A DNA stretch of 64,000 nucleotides, from positions 2,294,001 through 2,358,000 of the forward strand of contig NZ_FRAQ01000001.1 of the NCBI RefSeq assembly GCF_900142385.1, in the 5' to 3' direction. Each line of letters opens with the position of its first letter. Within the stretch, counting starts at the first letter, position 1. The DNA is from Marinobacter antarcticus (GTDB taxonomy: Bacteria; Pseudomonadota; Gammaproteobacteria; Pseudomonadales; Oleiphilaceae). Below are positions 1 to 8,395 of the stretch, piece by piece. A program made the position numbers and the translations under genes. The notes under the pieces are model-generated. The model was not told the origin of the DNA and ran no database searches. It saw only the letters and a list, made by a program, of their open reading frames with translations.

Positions 1-2
1 AG

Positions 3-791
3 CTGAAAAACCACAAGTTCACCGCCTTCCTTGGTCTGAATACGTTGTTTGTTGCGCTGTGCAATAACGAAGAGTTCCAGGACCTCGATTTCAGTCATCT
101 CAAGCTCACGTCTTCAGGCGGCATGGCGCTGACCAGCGACACTGCGAAGATGTGGGAGCGGGTAACTGGCTGTGCAATATCGGAAGGCTACGGTATGACA
201 GAAACCTCTCCGGTGGTTACCTTCAATCCCCGGAGTGCTATCCAGCTGGGCACCATTGGCTTGCCGGTCCCTTCGACCCAGGTCAAGACCCTTGACGACG
301 ATGGCAATGAGACAGCGTTGGGAGAGCCGGGGGAACTTTGTGTGAAAGGGCCGCAGGTTATGCGCGGTTATTGGCAGCGCCCTGAAGATACGCAGAAATC
401 CTTCACTGAAGATGGCTACATCCAGACCGGCGATGTCGCGGTGATTCAGGAAGATGGCTATATCCGCATTGTTGATCGCAAGAAGGACATGATCATCGTG
501 TCCGGATTTAACGTTTATCCCAATGAAATTGAAGATGTGGTCAGCAGCCACCCGAAAGTGGCTGAGTGCGCCGCTGTGGGTATTCCTGATGCCAAGAGTG
601 GTGAGGCGGTAAAGGTTTACCTTGTTGCGACGGCCGAAGGCGTCACTGAAAATGAGCTGAAAGAGTTCTGTCGTGAGCGACTGACGGCCTACAAAGTTCC
701 ACGCTTTTTCGAGTTTCGCGATGATCTGCCGAAAACCAACGTGGGTAAGATTCTGCGCCGTGAGCTGCGCGACGAACCGGGTAACAAGTAA
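3..791 (+). CDS. fadD: Long-chain-fatty-acid--CoA ligase FadD, C-terminal part (5' end outside window)
   Basis: Activates fatty acids to acyl-CoA using ATP, feeding beta-oxidation at the inner face of the membrane. The frame is open from base 3, so the N-terminal half lies upstream of the window. About 262 residues are present. The adenylation motif GYGMTET is near fragment residue 62, TGDVA near 140, and the FadD-type linker KDMIIVSGFNVYPNEIEDVV near 161. The tail VGKILRRELRDE carries the catalytic lysine of ANL enzymes. The sequence closely follows Escherichia coli FadD as I remember it, including LPVPST and GPQVMRGYW. hrpA begins a few bases after the stop. Very secure as FadD family; which FadD paralogue cannot be told. 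Confidence 0.95.
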   Translation: MKNHKFTAFLGLNTLFVALCNNEEFQDLDFSHLKLTSSGGMALTSDTAKMWERVTGCAISEGYGMTETSPVVTFNPRSAIQLGTIGLPVPSTQVKTLDDDGNETALGEPGELCVKGPQVMRGYWQRPEDTQKSFTEDGYIQTGDVAVIQEDGYIRIVDRKKDMIIVSGFNVYPNEIEDVVSSHPKVAECAAVGIPDAKSGEAVKVYLVATAEGVTENELKEFCRERLTAYKVPRFFEFRDDLPKTNVGKILRRELRDEPGNK

Positions 792-796
792 TTACG

Positions 797-3700
797 GTGA
801 CCTTGCAACCTGATGACAACGCCTCAGTAAAGGCCGCAATAAAGGCGATGATGGAGCAGTTGGACGCCTGCAATCAGCAGGAAGCTGCCCGCATCGTCAA
901 ATTGGTGGCAAGAACCAAGGGAAAACCCGGCCAGAAAGATCTGGAGAAAATGGCGGGCTGGCTTGATCGTGGCCTTGGCAAGGTTCAGCGACGCCAGGCT
1001 CTGCATAAGCCAGCGAGCTTTCCTGCCGGGCTGCCGGTTTCTGATCGCGTGGATGATATCCGCGAAGCGATTGAAAACCACCAGGTTGTGATTATTGCCG
1101 GTGAAACCGGATCGGGTAAAACGACCCAGATACCCAAGATCTGCATGAATATGGGCCGGGGAATTCGCGGTCTGATCGGTCATACCCAGCCACGACGTAT
1201 TGCGGCGCGCAGTGTTGCTGCCCGTATCGCCGAGGAACTGGGCGAGCAGACCGGGCAGCAGATTGGTTATCAGGTGCGGTTTACCGATAACACCTCTGAA
1301 CAGACCCGGGTCAAGGTAATGACCGACGGGATCCTGTTGGCTGAAGTCCAGAACGATCGCTTTCTTGATCGTTACGACACGCTGATTATTGATGAGGCCC
1401 ACGAACGCAGTCTGAACATCGATTTTCTGCTGGGTTATCTGAAACAACTTCTCCCCAAACGTCCTGATCTCAAAGTCATCATCACGTCGGCTACTATTGA
1501 AGTGGATCGCTTCAGCGAGTTCTTCAATAAGGCCCCGGTGCTGGAAGTCAGCGGCCGGACCTTCCCGGTTGATATCCGTTACCGGCCGTTGACCGGCGAT
1601 GAAGATGATCGCGACCAGGGCTGGAACGATGGTGTTCTCGCGGCGCTTGATGAGATTGAGCAGCACGAGCGCAGTGACAAATTACCGCCGGGCGATGTGC
1701 TGATCTTTTTGCCGGGTGAGCGTGAGATCCGGAACCTGAGCAAAGTGCTGCGCCACGCTGAGCTCCGGCACACGGAAGTTCTGCCTTTATATTCCCGTCT
1801 GAGCAATCAGGAACAGAACCGGGTGTTTCAGAGCCATGGCGGCCGCAGGATTGTGCTTTCCACCAACGTTGCGGAGACGTCGCTTACGGTGCCGGGCATC
1901 CGCTACGTGATTGATGCCGGTGTGGCGCGAATCAGTCGCTACAGCGTTCGTTCCAAAATTCAGCGCCTTCCCGTTGAGCCAGTATCTCAAGCCAGTGCCA
2001 ACCAGCGCTCAGGTCGCTGTGGCCGGGTTGCTCCGGGCATCTGTTTTCGTTTGTTCGATGAAGCAGATTTTCTTAACCGCCCGGAATACACCGATCCGGA
2101 AATACTGCGCACCAACCTGGCCTCCGTTATCCTGCAAATGGCGACCTCCGGCCTTGGCGAGATCCGGCATTTCCCGTTTCTTGAGGCGCCAGACAAACGC
2201 CTGATCAACGATGGCTACAAGCTTCTGGAAGAGCTGAGTGCGGTAGACGACCAGCGCCGGGTGACTAAGCTCGGGCAGACCATGGCCAAGTTGCCGCTGG
2301 ATCCGCGCCTGGCCCGCATGCTGGTGACTTCAGCAGACCAGGGCAGCCTGGCAGAAACGCTGATCATTATGGCGGGGCTGAGTGTTCAGGACCCGAGAGA
2401 GCGCCCGCAGGACAAACAGCAGGCTGCGGACCAGGCCCACGCAGCGTTTAATGATAAAGACTCAGATTTTGTCACTCTGCTCAATATCTGGAATTTCTAC
2501 GAAGATCAGCGCCAGGAGCTGACCCAGAACCAGCTCAAAAAGGTGTGCCAGAAGAGTTTCCTCAGCTGGATGCGTATGCGGGAGTGGCGCGACATTCATC
2601 GGCAACTTACGCTGATTTGCCGTGACCAGAAACTGTCATTTAACAAAGATGTCGCCACCTACGACGCCATACATAAAGCGATTCTGGCCGGTTTGCTGGG
2701 ACAGGTGGCGACCAAGGTTGAGAAGAAGGAATACCTGGCCACCCGCAATCGCAAGGTTATGATTTTCCCTGGCTCCAAAGTGTCCAAAACCGGGCCTAAA
2801 TGGATTGTGGCCACGGAAATTGTTGAAACCAGCCGGGTGTTTGCGCGCATGGTGGCCGCCATTCAGCCTGAGTGGATAGAGCCCTTGGCTGGGCACGTGG
2901 TGAAACATCACTATTTCGAGCCGCACTGGGAGCAGAAGAGAGCTCAGGTGATGGGGTATGAAAAGATTACCCTTTATGGTCTCGATGTGGTGCCCAAGCG
3001 GAGCATAGCGTTTAGCAAAATAGACCCTGTTGAGTGCCGTAATCTGTTTATTCGCCACGCGCTGGTGGAAGGTGATTATCGTTCTAAAGCACCTTTTATT
3101 GAACGCAACCGCGAGATGCTCGCAAGCGTGGAGGATCTTGAAAAGAAAACCCGCCGTCGGGATCTTCTGGTGGATGACGAAGTACTTGTGGGTTTTTACG
3201 ATGAACGCGTGCCCGCTGAGATAGTGAGTGGTCGCCACTTTGAAAGCTGGTGGAAAGGCCTTACAGCTGAAGAGCTCCGCAACCTTGAGCTGACTGAAGA
3301 CGATGTTCTGCAAAGGCCGGTTGATGCCATGGCGGGTGATTTATACCCGGATTTCCTGGAGTGGGAAGGGGTTCGTTACCCGCTCAGTTACGAGTTTGAG
3401 CCGACCAGTGAACGCGACGGCGTTACGCTGCAGGTGCCGTTGATGGCGCTCCGGCAGATTCCCTCCCGGCGCCTGGAATGGCTGGTGCCCGGCCTGCTTC
3501 GCGAGAAGTGTATTGCGCTGGTCAAAGGCCTGCCAAAATCCCTGCGTCGCAATTTTGTTCCGGTTCCGGACTTTGTGGACGCTGCGGTTGCCAATCTCCA
3601 GCCTTCCAACGAGCCACTGGCACTTCAGTTGGGAGAGCAGTTGCGACGGATGACCGGTGTGCGTATTGATCCTGAAGCCTGGCCCCGGGATGAATTGCCT

Positions 3701-4711
3701 CGCCATCTGAGAATGAACCTCAGAGTTCTCGGGGACGGCGGTAAGGTGATTGCTGAAAGCCGGGAGACTGGAGAGCTTCAGGATCAGCTTGAAGGGCGGG
3801 CCGAGGAGGCTCTTGCGTCTGCAACCAACGACAGCCGTGACCAGGAGCCTGCTGGCGAATTTACGGATTGGGAGTTCGGCGATCTGCCGAAACAGGTGCA
3901 GACTGAAAAGGGTGGCATGCAGATCACGGTTTATCCGGCTCTTGAGGATTTGGGCAAACGGGTGCGTGAGATTCGTTGTCTGGATCGCCTTACCGCAGAA
4001 GACACCAACCGCAAGGGTATTGCGCGCCTGATCCTTAACCGGTTTGGAAATACTCTGGACGATCTGGAGCGAAAGCTTCCCCGCTTCAAACAGTCCGCCC
4101 TTATGTTTGCAACCGTCGGGCAGGCAAAAGTTCTTCTGGACGATCTGCTTGTTTCCACGGCAATGGCGCATTTTTTACACGACCAGATGCCCGTTACCCG
4201 GGAGGCGTTTGATGCGCTGGTTGATCGCCATCGGGGCGATTTTATTCCCGCATTGGAGCAGGCCGACGAACGCCTTTACCAGGCAATGGCCGGTTATCAG
4301 AAAGTGGCAAAGCAACTGAAAGGTAAGATCAATCTGGCCCTCGCCAATAGCATGTCAGATTTGAAGTTTCAGATGCAGAACCTTGTTTATCCGGGCTTTC
4401 TGGTGGCAACGCCGCCACAATGGCTGGCAGAGTTTGGTAGGTATTTTGAAGCAGCGTTGGCCAGGTTGGAAAAAATGCCCCGTGAAATGGGGCGTGAGCG
4501 AGAGTTTCTACACACTATTGAGCCTCTCTGGGCCCGCTATGCAAGCAAACGGAATGAGCAGCAAAAGCAGGGTGTTCGCGATCCTGAGCTTGTGCTCTAT
4601 CGATGGATGCTGGAAGAGTTCCGGGTATCGTTTTTTGCCCAGCAACTGGGTACGGCCATGACCGTATCCGCCAAGCGTCTCGATAAACAGTGGGAGCTCA
4701 CCCGGGTCTGA
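797..4711 (+). CDS. hrpA: ATP-dependent RNA helicase HrpA
   Basis: DEAH-box RNA helicase of about 1304 residues, the usual length of HrpA (about 1300 in E. coli), where it acts on mRNA processing and ribosome rescue. Walker A GETGSGKT is at residues 102-109, DEAH at 199-202, SAT at 231-233, and the motif VI region QRSGRCGRVAPG follows. After the helicase core come the HA2 and OB regions and the long DUF3418-type C-terminus typical of HrpA. The first start is a GTG only 5 bases after the fadD stop and has no clear Shine-Dalgarno. ATG at 848 (MMEQLDACN) is a credible alternative that loses 17 residues. A hairpin follows the stop. Confidence 0.95.
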   Translation: MTLQPDDNASVKAAIKAMMEQLDACNQQEAARIVKLVARTKGKPGQKDLEKMAGWLDRGLGKVQRRQALHKPASFPAGLPVSDRVDDIREAIENHQVVIIAGETGSGKTTQIPKICMNMGRGIRGLIGHTQPRRIAARSVAARIAEELGEQTGQQIGYQVRFTDNTSEQTRVKVMTDGILLAEVQNDRFLDRYDTLIIDEAHERSLNIDFLLGYLKQLLPKRPDLKVIITSATIEVDRFSEFFNKAPVLEVSGRTFPVDIRYRPLTGDEDDRDQGWNDGVLAALDEIEQHERSDKLPPGDVLIFLPGEREIRNLSKVLRHAELRHTEVLPLYSRLSNQEQNRVFQSHGGRRIVLSTNVAETSLTVPGIRYVIDAGVARISRYSVRSKIQRLPVEPVSQASANQRSGRCGRVAPGICFRLFDEADFLNRPEYTDPEILRTNLASVILQMATSGLGEIRHFPFLEAPDKRLINDGYKLLEELSAVDDQRRVTKLGQTMAKLPLDPRLARMLVTSADQGSLAETLIIMAGLSVQDPRERPQDKQQAADQAHAAFNDKDSDFVTLLNIWNFYEDQRQELTQNQLKKVCQKSFLSWMRMREWRDIHRQLTLICRDQKLSFNKDVATYDAIHKAILAGLLGQVATKVEKKEYLATRNRKVMIFPGSKVSKTGPKWIVATEIVETSRVFARMVAAIQPEWIEPLAGHVVKHHYFEPHWEQKRAQVMGYEKITLYGLDVVPKRSIAFSKIDPVECRNLFIRHALVEGDYRSKAPFIERNREMLASVEDLEKKTRRRDLLVDDEVLVGFYDERVPAEIVSGRHFESWWKGLTAEELRNLELTEDDVLQRPVDAMAGDLYPDFLEWEGVRYPLSYEFEPTSERDGVTLQVPLMALRQIPSRRLEWLVPGLLREKCIALVKGLPKSLRRNFVPVPDFVDAAVANLQPSNEPLALQLGEQLRRMTGVRIDPEAWPRDELPRHLRMNLRVLGDGGKVIAESRETGELQDQLEGRAEEALASATNDSRDQEPAGEFTDWEFGDLPKQVQTEKGGMQITVYPALEDLGKRVREIRCLDRLTAEDTNRKGIARLILNRFGNTLDDLERKLPRFKQSALMFATVGQAKVLLDDLLVSTAMAHFLHDQMPVTREAFDALVDRHRGDFIPALEQADERLYQAMAGYQKVAKQLKGKINLALANSMSDLKFQMQNLVYPGFLVATPPQWLAEFGRYFEAALARLEKMPREMGREREFLHTIEPLWARYASKRNEQQKQGVRDPELVLYRWMLEEFRVSFFAQQLGTAMTVSAKRLDKQWELTRV

Positions 4712-4719
4712 TCGCTTAG

Positions 4720-4743
4720 GCCCCGCCCGCTGTAGGGGCTTTT
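4720..4743 (+). terminator. Possible rho-independent terminator after hrpA
   Basis: GCCCC at 4720-4724 can pair with GGGGC at 4735-4739, followed by TTTT. A competing stem pairs GCCCCGC (4720-4726) with GCGGGGC (4744-4750). The stem is short and the T-run weak, so this is only a candidate. It lies between hrpA and the next gene, which has a 124-base leader. Confidence 0.4.
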
Positions 4744-4835
4744 GCGGGGCGGGCAAAACCCCGGGACTGTGTTAGTATTTCCGAAGGTACGACATTCCTG
4801 TCTTTCTGTTTTCATATTCACGACGTGGGGTTAGC

Positions 4836-5957
4836 GTGATTAAAGCCGTCATTAGCGGAACCGGCCTGTATACACCGCCGGCAACCATTGATAACGATGA
4901 ACTGGTCGAAGCTTTTAACCAGTTTGTCGAGATGTACAACTCTGAACACGCGGAAGCTATTGGGCGTGGTGAAATGGAGCCTCTTCAGGCGTCGTCCTCG
5001 GCGTTCATAGAGAAAGCCTCAGGCATCAAGCGCCGGCATGTTATCGACAAGTCGGGTATTGTTGATCCGAAGCGTATGGCCCCGTACATTCCCGAGCGCG
5101 GTAACGATGAGCCTTCCGTTCAGTGTGATATGGCCATTGTGGCGTGTAATGAAGCACTGGCACAGGCCGGCAAAAAAGCCAGCGATGTGGATGCAGTCAT
5201 TGTCGCCTGTTCCAATTTGCAACGCGCCTATCCGGCGGTTTCGATCGAAGTTCAGGCTGCCTTGGGTATTGAAGGCTTTGCCTACGACATGAATGTGGCC
5301 TGCAGCTCTGCCACCTTTGGTCTGCAAGCGGCGGTTAATTCCGTGGAGAATGGCTCGGCGCGCGCTGTTCTGGTGGTCAGTCCGGAAATCTGTTCCGGAC
5401 ACCTGAACTTCCGCGATCGCGACAGTCACTTTATTTTTGGTGATGCCTGCACCGCTATTCTGGTGGAACGGGAGGAAGACACTCAACCCGGGCAGGGGTT
5501 CGAAATTCTTGGTACCCGTCTGAAAACCGCCTTCTCGAACAACATACGGAATAATTTCGGCTTCCTGAACCGGGCGGACGAAGCCGGTATTGGCAAACCG
5601 GATAAACTGTTTATCCAGCAGGGCCGTAAAGTATTCAAGGAAGTTTCACCTCTGGTTGCTGAAACCATCCAGAATCATCTTCAAAGCCTGTCGCTTGCGC
5701 CGGAAAATTTGCGCAGAATGTGGCTGCATCAGGCTAACCTGAACATGAACCAGCTTATCGCCCGCAGGGTGCTTGGCCGGGACGCGAGCGAAGATGAAGC
5801 GCCTGTGATTCTTGATGAGTACGCAAATACCAGCTCCGCTGGTTCTATCATTGCGTTCCACAAACATAAAGACGACCTGAAAACCGGCGACATAGGTGTG
5901 ATCTGCTCCTTCGGTGCCGGTTATTCTATTGGCAGTGTTGTAGTGCGCCGACGCTGA
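4836..5957 (+). CDS. Beta-ketoacyl-ACP synthase III family protein (KASIII-like, acyl-CoA-using type)
   Basis: A 373-residue condensing enzyme of the FabH superfamily, longer than housekeeping FabH (about 317). The catalytic triad is visible: Cys156 in NVACSSATFG, His298 in LHQAN and Asn331 in YANTSSAG. The extended N-terminus (LVEAFNQFVEMYN) and the FRDRDSHFIFGDA segment match, from memory, Pseudomonas aeruginosa PA3286. That enzyme condenses octanoyl-CoA from beta-oxidation with malonyl-ACP, so it shunts degradation products into synthesis. The specificity here is inferred from that resemblance. The start is GTG at 4836; no in-frame ATG lies near, and homologues begin at the same motif (KAVISGTGLYTPP). 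mlaA follows after 26 bases. Confidence 0.88.
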   Translation: MIKAVISGTGLYTPPATIDNDELVEAFNQFVEMYNSEHAEAIGRGEMEPLQASSSAFIEKASGIKRRHVIDKSGIVDPKRMAPYIPERGNDEPSVQCDMAIVACNEALAQAGKKASDVDAVIVACSNLQRAYPAVSIEVQAALGIEGFAYDMNVACSSATFGLQAAVNSVENGSARAVLVVSPEICSGHLNFRDRDSHFIFGDACTAILVEREEDTQPGQGFEILGTRLKTAFSNNIRNNFGFLNRADEAGIGKPDKLFIQQGRKVFKEVSPLVAETIQNHLQSLSLAPENLRRMWLHQANLNMNQLIARRVLGRDASEDEAPVILDEYANTSSAGSIIAFHKHKDDLKTGDIGVICSFGAGYSIGSVVVRRR

Positions 5958-5983
5958 AAGCCACAACAACCCAAGAGTTGACC

Positions 5984-6775
5984 ATGACAAAATTTTTACC
6001 CCGAGGCTGGTTGTTTGCCACGCCGTTGGTGGCTGTGTTGGCTATTGTTATGTCAGCAGGGCCAGTCATGGCCCAGAATATTCAGGAGCCTGTTCCTGAG
6101 GGCTCGGTGGCGCCGGTAAATCCTCAGGATCCTTATGAGAACTGGAACCGCAAGGTCTACAACTTTAACGACACAGTTGACCGCTGGGCCTTGAAGCCGG
6201 TAGCTAAAACCTATCGTACCTTCATGCCGAATTTTGCTGACCGTGCCATTACGAATTTTTTCAACAACCTGACAGAAATCCGGAACTTCACGAACAGTAT
6301 TCTGCAGTTGAAGGGCGAGTCTGCAATTGTGGCAGCCGGTCGGTTTACCTATAACACGGTGTTCGGCCTTGGCGGTCTGATCGATGTCGCGACAGCGTTT
6401 GATCTGCCGGAAAGGCCTGAAGACTTCGGGCAGACTCTGGGATACTGGGGTGCCAGTTCCGGCCCGTACCTGATGCTGCCGTTTCTTGGCCCTTCCAGTC
6501 CTCGCCACCTGAGTGGTCTGGGCGCGGACGGCTTTGTTTTTCCGTCACTCTGGGAAGACGTCGAGAGCCCGGAAACCTATTATGCCCGGGGGGTCCAGGT
6601 TGTCGATAAGCGGGCAGATCTGATCCCGGCTGAGAGCTTCATTTCCGGCGACACCTATATCTTTGTGCGTAACGCATTCATGCAACGCAGGGAGTTTCTG
6701 ATCAATGACGGCAAGGTGACCCGGGATCCGTTTGCCAGTGATGACAACAACGATCTTATGCTCGACGATTTCTGA
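5984..6775 (+). CDS. mlaA: MlaA/VacJ family outer-membrane lipid asymmetry protein
   Basis: MlaA removes mislocalised phospholipids from the outer leaflet and passes them to MlaC for return to the inner membrane. The protein has 263 residues from ATG 5984; an in-frame TTG six bases upstream is less likely. Family hallmarks are DPYENWNRKVYNFNDTVDRW, FFNNLTEIRNFTNSILQ, GRFTYNTVFGLGGLIDVA and GPYLMLPFLGPSSPRH. The N-terminus is a signal peptide ending VMA, but it has no cysteine. The lipobox of E. coli MlaA is therefore absent, and cleavage by signal peptidase I is more likely. It is flanked by the KASIII-like enzyme and a patatin phospholipase, which suggests a lipid-turnover context. Confidence 0.92.
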   Translation: MTKFLPRGWLFATPLVAVLAIVMSAGPVMAQNIQEPVPEGSVAPVNPQDPYENWNRKVYNFNDTVDRWALKPVAKTYRTFMPNFADRAITNFFNNLTEIRNFTNSILQLKGESAIVAAGRFTYNTVFGLGGLIDVATAFDLPERPEDFGQTLGYWGASSGPYLMLPFLGPSSPRHLSGLGADGFVFPSLWEDVESPETYYARGVQVVDKRADLIPAESFISGDTYIFVRNAFMQRREFLINDGKVTRDPFASDDNNDLMLDDF

Positions 6776-6804
6776 TCCTGACGGCCAGTTGAGGGAGACA
6801 CACG

Positions 6805-8295
6805 GTGCTGAAAGATCCAAGAATTCACAAGTTCCGCAAGATGCTGGCCGAGGCGCCGAACTATGAGGTGTGGAAGGCCGCAGCACTTGAACTGGATTTT
6901 CTTGAAGGCAATGCCGAATGGAAAGAGGATTTTGCCTCCGAGCATTATCACTATGAGTTGCTGTACGACCGCCTGAGCAATATCAAACAATATCGCCAGC
7001 AGAATGATTTTGAGCGCTTGAAACGAGCTCTGCGCGAGGGCCTTCATCATGATCTTGGCAACATGGGCAACCCTGCGCTGTATACCCATTCCAGAGTTGG
7101 CACCAAGCATCTGATTGAGGAATATATTGCTCAGGCCTGCGAAGCCCTGGATTTTCTGTGCGACCACCCGGTGCCGGGTTTCCCGGTTGCTGACAAACTT
7201 CAGTTTTTCCGCGACACCCTGACCAGCTACGGGCGACCGACACTTCTGTTGAGCGGTGGCGCGAGCTTGGGCATGTTCCATTTTGGCGTGATCAAGGCGC
7301 TCTGGGAGAGAGGGCTGCTTCCTCAGGTTGTCACCGGCTCAAGCATCGGTGCCGTCATTGCCGGAATGCTGGGTGTGCATACAGACGCTGAAATTCCGGA
7401 AATGCTCGTGCCTGAAAATCACGATCTCAAAGCCTGGAAATGGCGCGGACTATTGAGCGCTATGCGGGGCGAAGGGCTGATGGATCAGGGGCAGCTCCGC
7501 ACATGCCTGAGAGCCAACATTGGTGAGTACACGTTTGAGGAAGCTTACGAGCGTACCGGCCGATCGATTAACATGAGCGTATCGCCGGTTCAGACGCACC
7601 AGAAAGCCCGGTTGTTGTCTGGCTATACATCACCCTACCTGATGGTGTGGAGCGCTGCACTTGCCAGTGCGGCGGTGCCGGGTATCTTCCCGCCGGTTAC
7701 TCTGATGAAAAAGGACATCAACGGGAACGCGCTGCCCTACATGCCACGGCTCAAATTTGTTGATGGCTCGGTTGTCAGTGACCTGCCCATTGAGCGGCTC
7801 ATGCACCTTTACGATGTGAATTTCACCATTGTAAGCCAGGCCAATCCGCACGTGGTGCCTTTCCTGAACGACCATGGCCTGGACGAAAAGCTTTCTGTGA
7901 CAAATCTGCCGTTGTACCTGATGAAGTCAGAGATTCAGTTTCACGGTCAGGGGGTGTTTGATTATCTCCGCAAGCGCGTTCGGCCTGAACTGCTCCGTCA
8001 GATTTCCGGCCAGATGTATACCATTATGGCTCAGCGGTATTCGGGAGACGTCACCATCGCGCCTTCCTACAGGTTCAAGGATTACCGGCGAATGCTTGCA
8101 AACCCAGAGCCCGCTTTTGTGCGGGAGATGATTCTGGCGGGCGAGCGCGCAACCTGGCCAAAAATCTCCATGATTCGATCCCACGCTCGTATTTCCAAAA
8201 CCCTGGAGCGCTGCGTGCGCCGCCTGAAACAGCAAAACCGCCGCAGCGCTGCTGATCTCAGGCTGATAAACAGTGCTGATTCCGGGCCATCCTGA
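6805..8295 (+). CDS. DUF3336 domain-containing patatin-like phospholipase
   Basis: A 496-residue serine acyl hydrolase. The N-terminal ~145 residues match DUF3336 (YEVWKAAALELDFLEGN, LREGLHHDLGNMGNPALY), as found in bacterial and fungal triacylglycerol lipases with a patatin core. The oxyanion segment SGGASLGMFHFG starts at residue 150. The nucleophile is Ser180 in GSSIG and the dyad aspartate is Asp320 in VDGSV. No signal peptide is seen, so it is probably cytoplasmic or membrane-associated. The start is GTG 6805 with GAGGGAG eight bases upstream. It closes the run KASIII-like/mlaA/patatin, spaced closely enough to be one transcript. The lipid substrate is unknown. Confidence 0.9.
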   Translation: MLKDPRIHKFRKMLAEAPNYEVWKAAALELDFLEGNAEWKEDFASEHYHYELLYDRLSNIKQYRQQNDFERLKRALREGLHHDLGNMGNPALYTHSRVGTKHLIEEYIAQACEALDFLCDHPVPGFPVADKLQFFRDTLTSYGRPTLLLSGGASLGMFHFGVIKALWERGLLPQVVTGSSIGAVIAGMLGVHTDAEIPEMLVPENHDLKAWKWRGLLSAMRGEGLMDQGQLRTCLRANIGEYTFEEAYERTGRSINMSVSPVQTHQKARLLSGYTSPYLMVWSAALASAAVPGIFPPVTLMKKDINGNALPYMPRLKFVDGSVVSDLPIERLMHLYDVNFTIVSQANPHVVPFLNDHGLDEKLSVTNLPLYLMKSEIQFHGQGVFDYLRKRVRPELLRQISGQMYTIMAQRYSGDVTIAPSYRFKDYRRMLANPEPAFVREMILAGERATWPKISMIRSHARISKTLERCVRRLKQQNRRSAADLRLINSADSGPS

Positions 8296-8395
8296 GATGA
8301 CAGGCCTGCGAAGCGGGCGGTATGATACCCTGCTGTAGAGCCTGGCTCGGTGAACAGCCGATCAGCCCGGCGCCTGAGCATTTGACTGGACGCCC

